64,000 bases of DNA from Sediminibacillus massiliensis (GTDB lineage Bacteria > Bacillota > Bacilli > Bacillales > Amphibacillaceae). The translations under genes and the position numbers were made by a program. Position 1 is the first letter of the stretch. Each line of letters opens with the position of its first letter. Of this stretch, positions 41,717 to 49,328 are shown in pieces. The stretch lies in contig NZ_LT732535.1 in NCBI RefSeq assembly GCF_900156915.1, forward strand, positions 1,141,823 through 1,205,822. Reading direction: 5' to 3'. The notes beneath the pieces are model-generated. The model saw nothing but the letters and a program-made list of their open reading frames with translations, was not told the DNA's origin and searched no databases.

Positions 41717-43198
41717 TTACACCTCTATGTCCCATTTGTTTAAACTAATAATCTCTATCTCTCCTTCAGCGGCGATTTTCAGCTTGTCTGCTTTTTTCTT
41801 TGGATAAATAGTAGAGGTCATAGTGAACTTTCCTTTGTTAATAAACACTTCAATAGAAGCCCTATCTACAAAAATTTCCAAGTTCAACTTATCATTTTCC
41901 GATTCACAGTAAACTGCTCGCTTGAATACTTGCTCTTTTTCGTTGCCAACTAGCTCCACACCACTACTCTTCCGATTTAACTCGAGCAAATCAGCGTGAC
42001 AATCATATGTTATTAGTGTTTTTTCTTCTTCATTCGAACGTACTTCTAATTCAAAACGTTTCCCCATTTTTGTGTCTAAATCTAGTTCAAGAGCATAGAC
42101 CTCACCTGATAGTCCTGCAAACTCTTTACTATTGTCTTTCAATCTAATATTGTTTATGCTTTGTTTGTTTTTATAGTAATTTTTAATTTCTCCTACAGGT
42201 CTTTGGTAGATGTGATTATTTTTGATAGACAGTTCCCTTGGTAATGTCATTGCTCCTGCCCAACCGTGATTTTCTGTATCGGTTGGAATATTTCTTCCCC
42301 ACATTTGCATCCAAGAGGTCATTATCCTCCTGTTACTATCATCCGTGATGGTTTGCGGGGCATAAAAATCTAACCCATAGTCTAACTCCTCTGTCTTTTC
42401 TTTATGAAAAGTTCCTTCTTCCCAATCCATTTTTCCAATGATAGAAACAACAGAATGAGTATTAGGAAACTTCATTTCCTGTTTCGGCAACCCTTCCACT
42501 GATATAATTAGCACATCTTTCCCATCCAAGCTAAATAAATCAGGACATTCCCACATTGCACCTTCGCCTTCTTCTCCTTTTAACATGACAGAGACAAATT
42601 CCCAATCCAGTAAATCCCTAGATTTATAAAGCAGAATCTGGCCTCCTCCATCTTCCGCTTTGGAAGCAATTAAAGAAAAGTATAGCTCACCCTTTTTTAT
42701 CACTTTCGGATCTCTGAAATCTTGTGGGGCAGCATTTTTGGGAAGGTGATCTTCTGTTATAACAGGGTTCTGCTCTGCTTTTTCAAAATTAATACCGTCT
42801 GACGAAACAGCGATACACTGGACTTGCCTAATGTCTTCGTCCTTCTCTCCCATAATATGTCCGGTGTACATAAGATACATTTTCCCATCTTTTTCTATTG
42901 CCGTTCCAGAAAAACAACCATCTTTGTCATAAATTTGGTCTGGTGCTAAAGCAACTGGGAAGGTTTCCCACTTGATTAAATCCTTACTTTTTGCATGACC
43001 CCAATGCATCGGTCCCCATTCAGCCTTATATGGATAGTACTGATAAAACAAGTGATACTCTCCTTTATAATAGATAAAACCATTCGGATCATTAATCCAG
43101 CCGATAGGTGCCATAAGGTGATAGTGATGACGATACCCCTGTTTTACCTGATTGCTACTTTTCTTTATATAATTATTTGCACGTTCTAGTGTGTACAT
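41717..43198 (-). CDS. GH32 beta-fructofuranosidase (sucrose/fructan hydrolase), intracellular
   Basis: A 493-residue enzyme without a signal peptide. GH32 landmarks: nucleophile Asp37 in WINDPNG, the FRDPK motif (transition-state Asp) and acid/base Glu in WECPDLF, plus HLFYQYYPYKAEWGPMHWGHAKS. The C-terminal beta sandwich ends with NLEIFVDRASIEVFINKG. It cleaves beta-linked fructose from sucrose or fructo-oligosaccharides. Because import is by an ABC system and not a phosphotransferase, the substrate is probably unphosphorylated. It is cotranscribed with the kinase. Confidence 0.93.
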   Translation of the reverse strand: MYTLERANNYIKKSSNQVKQGYRHHYHLMAPIGWINDPNGFIYYKGEYHLFYQYYPYKAEWGPMHWGHAKSKDLIKWETFPVALAPDQIYDKDGCFSGTAIEKDGKMYLMYTGHIMGEKDEDIRQVQCIAVSSDGINFEKAEQNPVITEDHLPKNAAPQDFRDPKVIKKGELYFSLIASKAEDGGGQILLYKSRDLLDWEFVSVMLKGEEGEGAMWECPDLFSLDGKDVLIISVEGLPKQEMKFPNTHSVVSIIGKMDWEEGTFHKEKTEELDYGLDFYAPQTITDDSNRRIMTSWMQMWGRNIPTDTENHGWAGAMTLPRELSIKNNHIYQRPVGEIKNYYKNKQSINNIRLKDNSKEFAGLSGEVYALELDLDTKMGKRFELEVRSNEEEKTLITYDCHADLLELNRKSSGVELVGNEKEQVFKRAVYCESENDKLNLEIFVDRASIEVFINKGKFTMTSTIYPKKKADKLKIAAEGEIEIISLNKWDIEV

Positions 43199-43227
43199 CC
43201 ATATTCCTCCTATTAATCAACAATACT

Positions 43228-44070
43228 TTACTTTATTCCAGTTCCAGATCCACCCATTCCTTGCAGGAGATATTTTTGAGCTACTACATAGACAATAATT
43301 AAAGGTATTGTTGAAATTGTAAGAATTGCCATTACCTGATTCGTATAGACAGGTTCGGTGGTATTTATATTAGTTATAGCTACTTGAAGAGGTAACTTCT
43401 CCGTATCTGTTAAAACCATTAAAGGCCACAGGTAATCGTTCCAGCTCGCAATAAAGGTTAATGTTCCTACTGTGGCAATCGCAGGCTTAGACATTGGCAA
43501 CATTATCTTCCAGAAGATGGTCCAGTAATTTGCCCCATCTAATTTAACAGATTCTATAATTTCATCTGGAACCGCTTTAAAGAAGTTTCTAAATAAGTAA
43601 ATGAAAAACATATTGGCAATCAGAGGTAATATAACTGCTAATCTGGTGTTTAGTATTCCTAAACTGTGAGCTACTGTAAATTGAGTAATAAGAATGGTTT
43701 CGGCCGGCAAAATTAACAATGCAATTAAAAGACCGAACATAATTTTTTTGCCTATAAATTCAAACTTAGCAAACGCATATCCTGCCATTGCATTAACAAC
43801 AATTGAGCCTGCTGTTATCATGACTGCATAAAACACACTGTTGAATATATATTGAATAATATTAAACCTTGAAAATAATTCTTGATATGTTTCAAACCAT
43901 TGGGTTGGGTTCATAGAAGGAAGTAATGATTGAATACCACCCATATCCACATAGATTTCTTGTTCTGGTTTCATCGAGGAAGCAATCATCCATATCAAAG
44001 GAAAGATGAAAATACATGCTAATAAGATCATGAAGAGATATTCTATTGTTTTTTTTGATTTTTTGTTCAT
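43228..44070 (-). CDS. Sugar ABC transporter permease (MsmG type)
   Basis: A 280-residue permease with six helices, FLMILLACIFIFPLIWMIASSMKPEQEIY at the N terminus and the coupling loop ESVKLDGANYWTIFWKIMLPMSKPAIATV. It ends VAQKYLLQGMGGSGTGIK. It overlaps the upstream permease stop by 1 base. It pairs with that permease to import sucrose or fructo-oligosaccharides; the ATPase must come from elsewhere. Confidence 0.92.
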   Translation of the reverse strand: MNKKSKKTIEYLFMILLACIFIFPLIWMIASSMKPEQEIYVDMGGIQSLLPSMNPTQWFETYQELFSRFNIIQYIFNSVFYAVMITAGSIVVNAMAGYAFAKFEFIGKKIMFGLLIALLILPAETILITQFTVAHSLGILNTRLAVILPLIANMFFIYLFRNFFKAVPDEIIESVKLDGANYWTIFWKIMLPMSKPAIATVGTLTFIASWNDYLWPLMVLTDTEKLPLQVAITNINTTEPVYTNQVMAILTISTIPLIIVYVVAQKYLLQGMGGSGTGIK

Positions 44071-44948
44071 TAAAATTCATCCTCCTTTGTGACTCTACTT
44101 TGGATAAACGTTACAAAACCGATGAATAATCCAAAAATAACCATCATGGCACTTGAGTATCCGATCATTCGGTCAGTGAATCCAGTCTGGAAAATATAAT
44201 ACACAGGCGTCATAGTGGAATTCATTGGTCCACCTTGTGTCATAACCATTGGTTGTATGATTAATTTAAAAGCCGAGATTAATGTCGTGATCATAATTAA
44301 AATAGAAGTAGGCTTAAGCAAAGGCATCGTTATGTATATGAATTTCTGCCATCGATTTACACCATCAATCTTACCCGCTTCATATACATCCGAAGGGATA
44401 TTCTGAAGTCCCGCCAGAAAAATCAACATTTGGTAACCTGCACCTTGCCATGCCGAGACGAAAACAATAGTATAAATTGCTTGGTCAGGACTGCTTAAAA
44501 ATGGCTGTGGATCTAATCCGATGTTTACTAAAATACTGTTTATTAACCCTTCAGAAGGGTTAAGCAAATATAGCCATAAAACAGATATTACAACCAAGGA
44601 TAGGACAACCGGAGAGAAAAAGGCTACTTTAAAGAAGATATTTCCTCTTCTTTGCTTGTTAATTAATAAAGCTAATCCAAGAGCTGCCCCAACTTGGATA
44701 GGGATTATAAAAACTACAAATATCATTATGTTTTTAAGACTTTGAATAAAGATAGGATCCTTAAAGACTTCAATGAAATTATTTAGACCAATAAACTGCC
44801 TATCGTCTGGCGTTAATAAATAATAATCAGTAAAAGCATAATAAATCGCTAGTCCTGCAGGCACAATTAAAAAAAGTCCTAACAAGATAAAAGCTGGAGC
44901 CAAAAATAAATATGCCACGAGATTGTGATTTTCCTTTATATTATTCAT
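44070..44948 (-). CDS. Sugar ABC transporter permease (MsmF type)
   Basis: A 292-residue permease: YLFLAPAFILLGLFLIVPAGLAIYYAFTDY at the N terminus and the coupling loop YEAGKIDGVNRWQKFIYITMPLLKPTSI (about 205-232). The MTQGGPMNSTMTPVYYIFQTGF loop is typical of the first permease in these systems. It starts 60 bases after the binding-protein gene, behind a hairpin that may lower its expression relative to the binding protein. Confidence 0.92.
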   Translation of the reverse strand: MNNIKENHNLVAYLFLAPAFILLGLFLIVPAGLAIYYAFTDYYLLTPDDRQFIGLNNFIEVFKDPIFIQSLKNIMIFVVFIIPIQVGAALGLALLINKQRRGNIFFKVAFFSPVVLSLVVISVLWLYLLNPSEGLINSILVNIGLDPQPFLSSPDQAIYTIVFVSAWQGAGYQMLIFLAGLQNIPSDVYEAGKIDGVNRWQKFIYITMPLLKPTSILIMITTLISAFKLIIQPMVMTQGGPMNSTMTPVYYIFQTGFTDRMIGYSSAMMVIFGLFIGFVTFIQSRVTKEDEF

Positions 44949-44973
44949 GGGTGAAAACTCCTTTTAAAAATCT

Positions 44974-44999
44974 TCCGGCTTGGAATAATCCAAGCCGGA
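44974..44999 (-). terminator. Intra-operon hairpin between binding protein and permeases
   Basis: TCCGGCTTGGA (44974-44984) pairs perfectly with TCCAAGCCGGA (44989-44999), loop 4 bases, followed on the minus strand by AGATTTTTAAAAG. It is probably a leaky terminator or mRNA stabiliser. Confidence 0.7.
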
Positions 45000-45009
45000 T
45001 TATTGATTT

Positions 45010-46290
45010 CTAGTTCAACGCTTTATCCATTTGCGTGGCTTTATCATCCAACAGTTCTTGGATATTTTCATTTTCTTCGTAATAAGCTGCATCGCTTACA
45101 GTTTGTTGGAAGATCCGACTGATTTGAGGATACTCTGGCAAAACTGGTCGGGCTTTCGCTGAATTTGAGTTTTGATTAATAAGCACATTCATCTGTGGTG
45201 AGACTTCATCTTGGACCTCTTCTATTACTGAACTAGCAGCTGGAAGAACACTATTTGCTAAAGTTATTTCTGTTAGAGATTCAGTAGATGTCATAAAATC
45301 AATTAATGCACCAGCTGCTTCTTGCTTTTCTGTTGTACCTGACATAGCAAACTGCCAACTACCCGAAGGCGAAACTAACTCATTCGTATCTGGAGATGTT
45401 GGGTATGGCATAATACCGTATTCTACATCCGGATATTCTTCAAGTTCTTGAATCGTCCATGACCCGCTCATCTTCATTGGGTATTCTCCAGTATGAAATC
45501 CTTTTTCCACAGGATCAATTGTTGTGTAACCCTTTTCGACCATATCCTGAATGAAATTGAAAGTCTCTACACTATTTTCATCATTAAAGACGCCAGTTGC
45601 AGTCGTTCCATCTTCAGACACTATGTTACCGCCTTGTGACCATAGAAATGGCGCAAAGGCATACATCAACCATTCGCTCTTATCGTCCAAGCCCACATTG
45701 ATTGCAGGGGCATTGTAGTGATTCTCTAATGTTTCACATAATTCCATAAATTGGTTCCAATCCCACGGACTTTCCACTGTAGGTAAAGTAGATAAATCAA
45801 CACCTGCTTCTTCTAACATTTGCTTATTATAGTAAATACCAACACTGGACTCTGAATAACCGATAGCATATAACTTGTCTTCATACGTACCTTGCTGAAT
45901 AATACTAGGCAAGAAATCATCCTTGTTACTTATGTAATCATCGATAGGGGCTATTACCCCGGATTTAGCATAAGCAGCTGTGTTTGGACCATCCAACGTT
46001 AATACATCTGGCAATGAATCAGTCGTTAAAGCAGCATTTACTTTATCCTCATATCCGCCACCACTTCCACTTCTAGTAATAAATTCGACGTTTGCTTTAT
46101 ATTCGCCCTCATATTCCTGATTAAATCTATCTATTATATTCTGAATTGCTTCTCCTTCAGCAGTTTCATTGGACATATGAACCCAAATATCAACCTCATT
46201 GTTACTACTTCCCGATGATGTTTCTCCACTACAAGCTGAGAGTACTAGAGCTGCTAATGTGCAAATAACCAAAAATGTAAACCCCTTCAT
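45010..46290 (-). CDS. Sugar ABC transporter substrate-binding lipoprotein (MsmE type)
   Basis: A 426-residue lipoprotein with a signal ending in ALVLSACSGE and a Ser/Gly linker. The group-1 sugar-binding pattern is clear: VDIWVHMSNETAEGEAIQNIIDRFNQEY, SLPDVLTLDGPNTAAYAKSG, YAIGYSESSVGIYYNKQMLEEAGV and the MKMSGSWTIQELEEYPDVEYGIMPYP strand. GGAGG lies before the ATG. It should bind sucrose or fructo-oligosaccharide. It is the first gene after the LacI-controlled promoter. Confidence 0.93.
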   Translation of the reverse strand: MKGFTFLVICTLAALVLSACSGETSSGSSNNEVDIWVHMSNETAEGEAIQNIIDRFNQEYEGEYKANVEFITRSGSGGGYEDKVNAALTTDSLPDVLTLDGPNTAAYAKSGVIAPIDDYISNKDDFLPSIIQQGTYEDKLYAIGYSESSVGIYYNKQMLEEAGVDLSTLPTVESPWDWNQFMELCETLENHYNAPAINVGLDDKSEWLMYAFAPFLWSQGGNIVSEDGTTATGVFNDENSVETFNFIQDMVEKGYTTIDPVEKGFHTGEYPMKMSGSWTIQELEEYPDVEYGIMPYPTSPDTNELVSPSGSWQFAMSGTTEKQEAAGALIDFMTSTESLTEITLANSVLPAASSVIEEVQDEVSPQMNVLINQNSNSAKARPVLPEYPQISRIFQQTVSDAAYYEENENIQELLDDKATQMDKALN

Positions 46291-46321
46291 TTTTTAATTC
46301 CTCCCTTTAATTTCTTTAAAT

Positions 46322-46370
46322 AAATTGTATGTCAACCGGTTTCATATGTCAACCGGATGACATACAATTT
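46322..46370 (-). promoter_or_regulatory. LacI operator inside the sucrose-operon promoter
   Basis: Minus strand TTGACA (46352-46347), 17-base spacer, TACAAT (46329-46324). The spacer contains ATGAAACCGGTTGACA, a LacI-type dyad. The unit ATGTCAACCGG is repeated at 46329-46339 and 46346-46356, and 13-base arms AAATTGTATGTCA (46322) and TGACATACAATTT (46358) enclose everything. Confidence 0.8.
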
Positions 46371-46428
46371 GAAATTTTTTTGGATTAAAATTTTTGCTTT
46401 TTAAAAATTCGGTAATTCATCTAATTAG

Positions 46429-47442
46429 TTAAGTGGTTTCACTTTCAATTAGTGTAACAGGCAGCATTGTCTCTAGTTGAACATCACCGTTATCACCGTT
46501 TATTTGCTTGATTAGAATCTCTATTGTCTTTTCTGCTATTTCTTTTATAGGTTGTTGTATCGTACTTAATTCCGGTAACAATAATCTAGTTGTCTCAGTA
46601 CCATCATATCCTATTACTTTTAACTTAGATGGGATATCAATGTTTCTGTTTTTCGCTTCTCTTAAAACCCTTGACGCAATAATATCATCACTTGCAAAAA
46701 CACCATCAACCCGCGGGTTTTCGTCAAATAATTTTTCTATGATTTTTTCTTGATCATCTAATCCGACTTCGTAGGTATGAGGAGTTAAATCATTTTCTCT
46801 CATCGTATCTTCATATGCTTTTCTTCTTAAATTGGCTGGTGTCTCTAAAGATATTGGTCCATTGATATGGATGATATGTTTACAACCTTTATTAACTAAC
46901 AATTGAGTAGCTTGTGTTCCTCCATCATAATTATCACTTGAAACTACCGGAGTATTTTCGGATAAATAACGGTCAACCCCGACGACGGGTAATGAAGGTA
47001 TATCATACTCTTCCATTCTCCGATTATGAGCCCCTGCGATGATTCCATCCACTTGATTTCTTTGCAGCATTTTTAAATAGTTTTTCTCTTTATCCTCTCT
47101 GCCTTGGCTGTTACAAAGCAAAGTCTTATATCCCATAGACGCAGCAATATTTTCTAAATGGAAGATAAGTTGTCCATAGAAAGGGTTGCTAGTGGTTGGA
47201 AAAATAACACCAATTAAATATGTTTTTTGTATAAATAAGGATCTAGCTATATCATTTGGAAAATAATTCAGCTGCTCCATCGCCTGTTGGACTTTCGTTC
47301 TTGTTTTTTCACCTATGTAGCCACGGTTATTTAGGACCCTAGAGACAGTTGTCGGTGAAACACCGGCAACTTTAGCAACGTCTGCAATTTTAGGCTTAGT
47401 ATTAGATGCATTTTTAGTGCTGTCAGTAATTCTAGGTTTCAT
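46429..47442 (-). CDS. LacI-family repressor of the sucrose/fructan operon
   Basis: A 337-residue regulator: the LacI headpiece PKIADVAKVAGVSPTTVSRVLNNRGYIGEKTR (about residues 17-48) with hinge NYFPNDIARSL, then the sugar-binding periplasmic-type domain (YLIGVIFPTTSNPFYGQL, VDGIIAGAHN, VDGVFASDDIIASRVL). The first 14 residues are a polar extension. It is transcribed from GGAGGAAAGAAGT-ATG ahead of the operon and likely binds the AACCGGTT operator 60-100 bases downstream. Inducer is probably fructose-containing sugar. Confidence 0.92.
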   Translation of the reverse strand: MKPRITDSTKNASNTKPKIADVAKVAGVSPTTVSRVLNNRGYIGEKTRTKVQQAMEQLNYFPNDIARSLFIQKTYLIGVIFPTTSNPFYGQLIFHLENIAASMGYKTLLCNSQGREDKEKNYLKMLQRNQVDGIIAGAHNRRMEEYDIPSLPVVGVDRYLSENTPVVSSDNYDGGTQATQLLVNKGCKHIIHINGPISLETPANLRRKAYEDTMRENDLTPHTYEVGLDDQEKIIEKLFDENPRVDGVFASDDIIASRVLREAKNRNIDIPSKLKVIGYDGTETTRLLLPELSTIQQPIKEIAEKTIEILIKQINGDNGDVQLETMLPVTLIESETT

Positions 47443-47631
47443 ACTTCTTTCCTCCCATTAATGAACTAATAAAAAGATTTGATTCAAGACATTTTTTCAA
47501 TATTAAATTCAATAGTACACCGAAAATAATCTTATCACACTTTAAAGCAAAAAGGTCCTTCAAAAGGACTCTTAATCTAGGTTGTTTACTCTGAGAAAAA
47601 CAATTTTATCTTTTCCATTATATCATTCAGT

Positions 47632-47678
47632 AAAAAAGACATAACTCTACGTATAGTTCATAGAGCTACGTCTTTTTT
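47632..47678 (-). terminator. Terminator of the alpha/beta hydrolase gene
   Basis: AAAAAAGACATAACTCTA (47632-47649) faces TAGAGCTACGTCTTTTTT (47661-47678); the two mismatches are G-U pairs in the minus-strand RNA, so it terminates the gene ending at 47685. Confidence 0.8.
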
Positions 47679-47684
47679 CATCAT

Positions 47685-48641
47685 TTACTCCTTTTTTTGT
47701 TCCATCATGATTTCAAATGGAGTCGATTCAGGCAAATCCAGCGCAAATCTTTTTCCCAGCCAGGATTCAGCTTCTATTATCCATCTTGCGGCATCTTGAT
47801 CGATTTGGCTTTTCGCCTGTGCGGTAGCCTGGTTTGAAAGGCTTAAGCCATGCGGGCCTTTTTCATAGATATGCACTTCGTAAGGAATCTTTTGATCAGC
47901 AAGCGCGTTAGCCATTTTCAGTGTATGTTGGGCTGGTACTAAAGTGTCTTCAGATGTAGCCCAGAGGAACATCGGCGGAGTACTCTCTGATACATGCAAG
48001 GCTGGACTTACTTCTTTAAGCGTTTCATCATCAGGATGCTTGTTACCTGTAAGTGCGAGATTTGATACCTCAAATAGTTTCTGGTCGTCAGGACTTTTTG
48101 GTAATGACCGCATAAGAAGGTAATCACTTAATGTGTATCCAAGAATGGCTGCCGCAGGTTTAAACATATCTGGTTTTTCATTAAAATATTCATACATTAT
48201 TGGCTTGTCCCAGTTCACAGAGTACATGGCACAGTTATGTGCACCCGCTGAGAATCCACAGATTGCGATTCTTTCCTCATCTACCAACCATTCCTCCGCA
48301 TGTTCTCTGATTGTAAGCATCGCTTTTCCAATCTCTCTCATAGGTGTAGGATGGATGCAGTTTTCATTGACTTCCATTTCTTGTTCGAAGTCCGGATAGC
48401 CAAACTGTCCTCCCGTATAGGTAGAATACCGAAGCACAAACGCATGATATCCCATCGATGCAAACCTCAACGCCACGGCTTCTCCTTCTCTGTCAGAACA
48501 GGAAAGATAGGCCCCTCCAGGACAGATAATTACAGCAGGTCTCTTCTTACCTCCCAATAATTCCGGTGAATCCGAAATCACGTAGGTTGTCAGCGTTACG
48601 TCTTCTCTTCCTTCATAAAATTTTATTACTTGTGAATGCAT
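47685..48641 (-). CDS. Alpha/beta hydrolase (acetyl-esterase-like)
   Basis: A 318-residue cytoplasmic hydrolase. It has the oxyanion region PAVIICPGGAYLSCSDREGEAVALRFA, the nucleophile elbow ICGFSAGAHNCAMY (Ser about 124), the Asp loop LWATSEDTLVPAQHTL and the catalytic His in YEKGPHGLSL. This pattern is seen in bacterial carbohydrate esterases related to acetyl-xylan esterase and in hormone-sensitive-lipase-like enzymes. A cre-like site upstream supports a role in sugar use, such as deacetylating imported oligosaccharides. No partner gene is next to it. Confidence 0.85.
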   Translation of the reverse strand: MHSQVIKFYEGREDVTLTTYVISDSPELLGGKKRPAVIICPGGAYLSCSDREGEAVALRFASMGYHAFVLRYSTYTGGQFGYPDFEQEMEVNENCIHPTPMREIGKAMLTIREHAEEWLVDEERIAICGFSAGAHNCAMYSVNWDKPIMYEYFNEKPDMFKPAAAILGYTLSDYLLMRSLPKSPDDQKLFEVSNLALTGNKHPDDETLKEVSPALHVSESTPPMFLWATSEDTLVPAQHTLKMANALADQKIPYEVHIYEKGPHGLSLSNQATAQAKSQIDQDAARWIIEAESWLGKRFALDLPESTPFEIMMEQKKE

Positions 48642-48689
48642 GGCCTTCTCACATCCTTTTGGATAATTATCTTTATGATAGCGCTAAAT

Positions 48690-48703
48690 TGTAAACGTTT
48701 CAT
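48690..48703 (+). promoter_or_regulatory. cre-like site upstream of the hydrolase
   Basis: TGTAAACGTTTCAT matches cre at 13 of 14 positions and lies 49 bases before the start codon. Confidence 0.6.
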
Positions 48704-48936
48704 TTTAAAATACTAGTTTGGTTATATTTATCCCGCATTTTAGTAATGTCATTAAGGCAGGTACAAAATGTTATTTACTTTGATTGATTTCTTAGAATTT
48801 ATGGTGCAGCATTATTAAGGTTGTACAATAATTTCCATGGTAGGACATATTAACTTTCATCCAAATTATTTATCAAACCTATAAAAAAGGGAACCGCAAA
48901 ATCTTCAAAGACCTTTGCAACTCCTAAAAATAAGCA

Positions 48937-49035
48937 AGCAGTTATGATGCTGTCAACTCCAACTTAACCATCCCTGCAATCGCTGAAGGAGTAGGTTATT
49001 CAAGTATGACTTTTTATTTAAAAAATTACTCTTGA
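48937..49035 (+). pseudogene. Remnant of an AraC-type helix-turn-helix
   Basis: The frame reads SSYDAVNSNLTIPAIAEGVG then YSSMTFYLKN and a stop at 49033-49035. NLTIPAIAEGVGYSS is the second helix-turn-helix of AraC proteins almost to the letter, but there is no start codon, upstream domain or ribosome binding site. It is probably a decayed gene end left at the edge of the phosphorothioation island. The rest of 48704-49129 shows no gene. Confidence 0.5.
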
Positions 49036-49129
49036 TTTGTAATATTTGGATTTATTCTGTCAACATCTATAAAATTTTGTAATAGTATAGTAATATTGAA
49101 GATAATTATGCTTTTAAAAGGTGATGTAA

Positions 49130-49318
49130 ATGAAAGAAATAAAACGCAGAGAAATTGAACTTTTAGCAAAGAAGTGTATTGAACACGATATTCCATTAAA
49201 ACTTGCTAAAGACTTATTAAGAACTGCAGAAGAATTATCCTATCAAAATCATAGTCAAGGTGCCAGAATAAAAGAGTACCAGGAATTAATTGATTTTCAT
49301 TCCAGAAATCATAAGTAA
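49130..49318 (+). CDS. Small protein of the DNA phosphorothioation cluster
   Basis: A 62-residue, mostly helical protein starting at ATG 49130 after AGGTGATG. It has KEIKRREIELLAKKCIEHDIPLKLAKDLLRTAEELSYQNH as two helices and ends near the DndD start (11 bases apart). A small protein at this position next to DndD is known in some Dnd-type DNA modification clusters; its function is unknown. Its tight link to dndD suggests it acts with the ATPase. Confidence 0.65.
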   Translation: MKEIKRREIELLAKKCIEHDIPLKLAKDLLRTAEELSYQNHSQGARIKEYQELIDFHSRNHK

Positions 49319-49328
49319 AGGTGATTTT

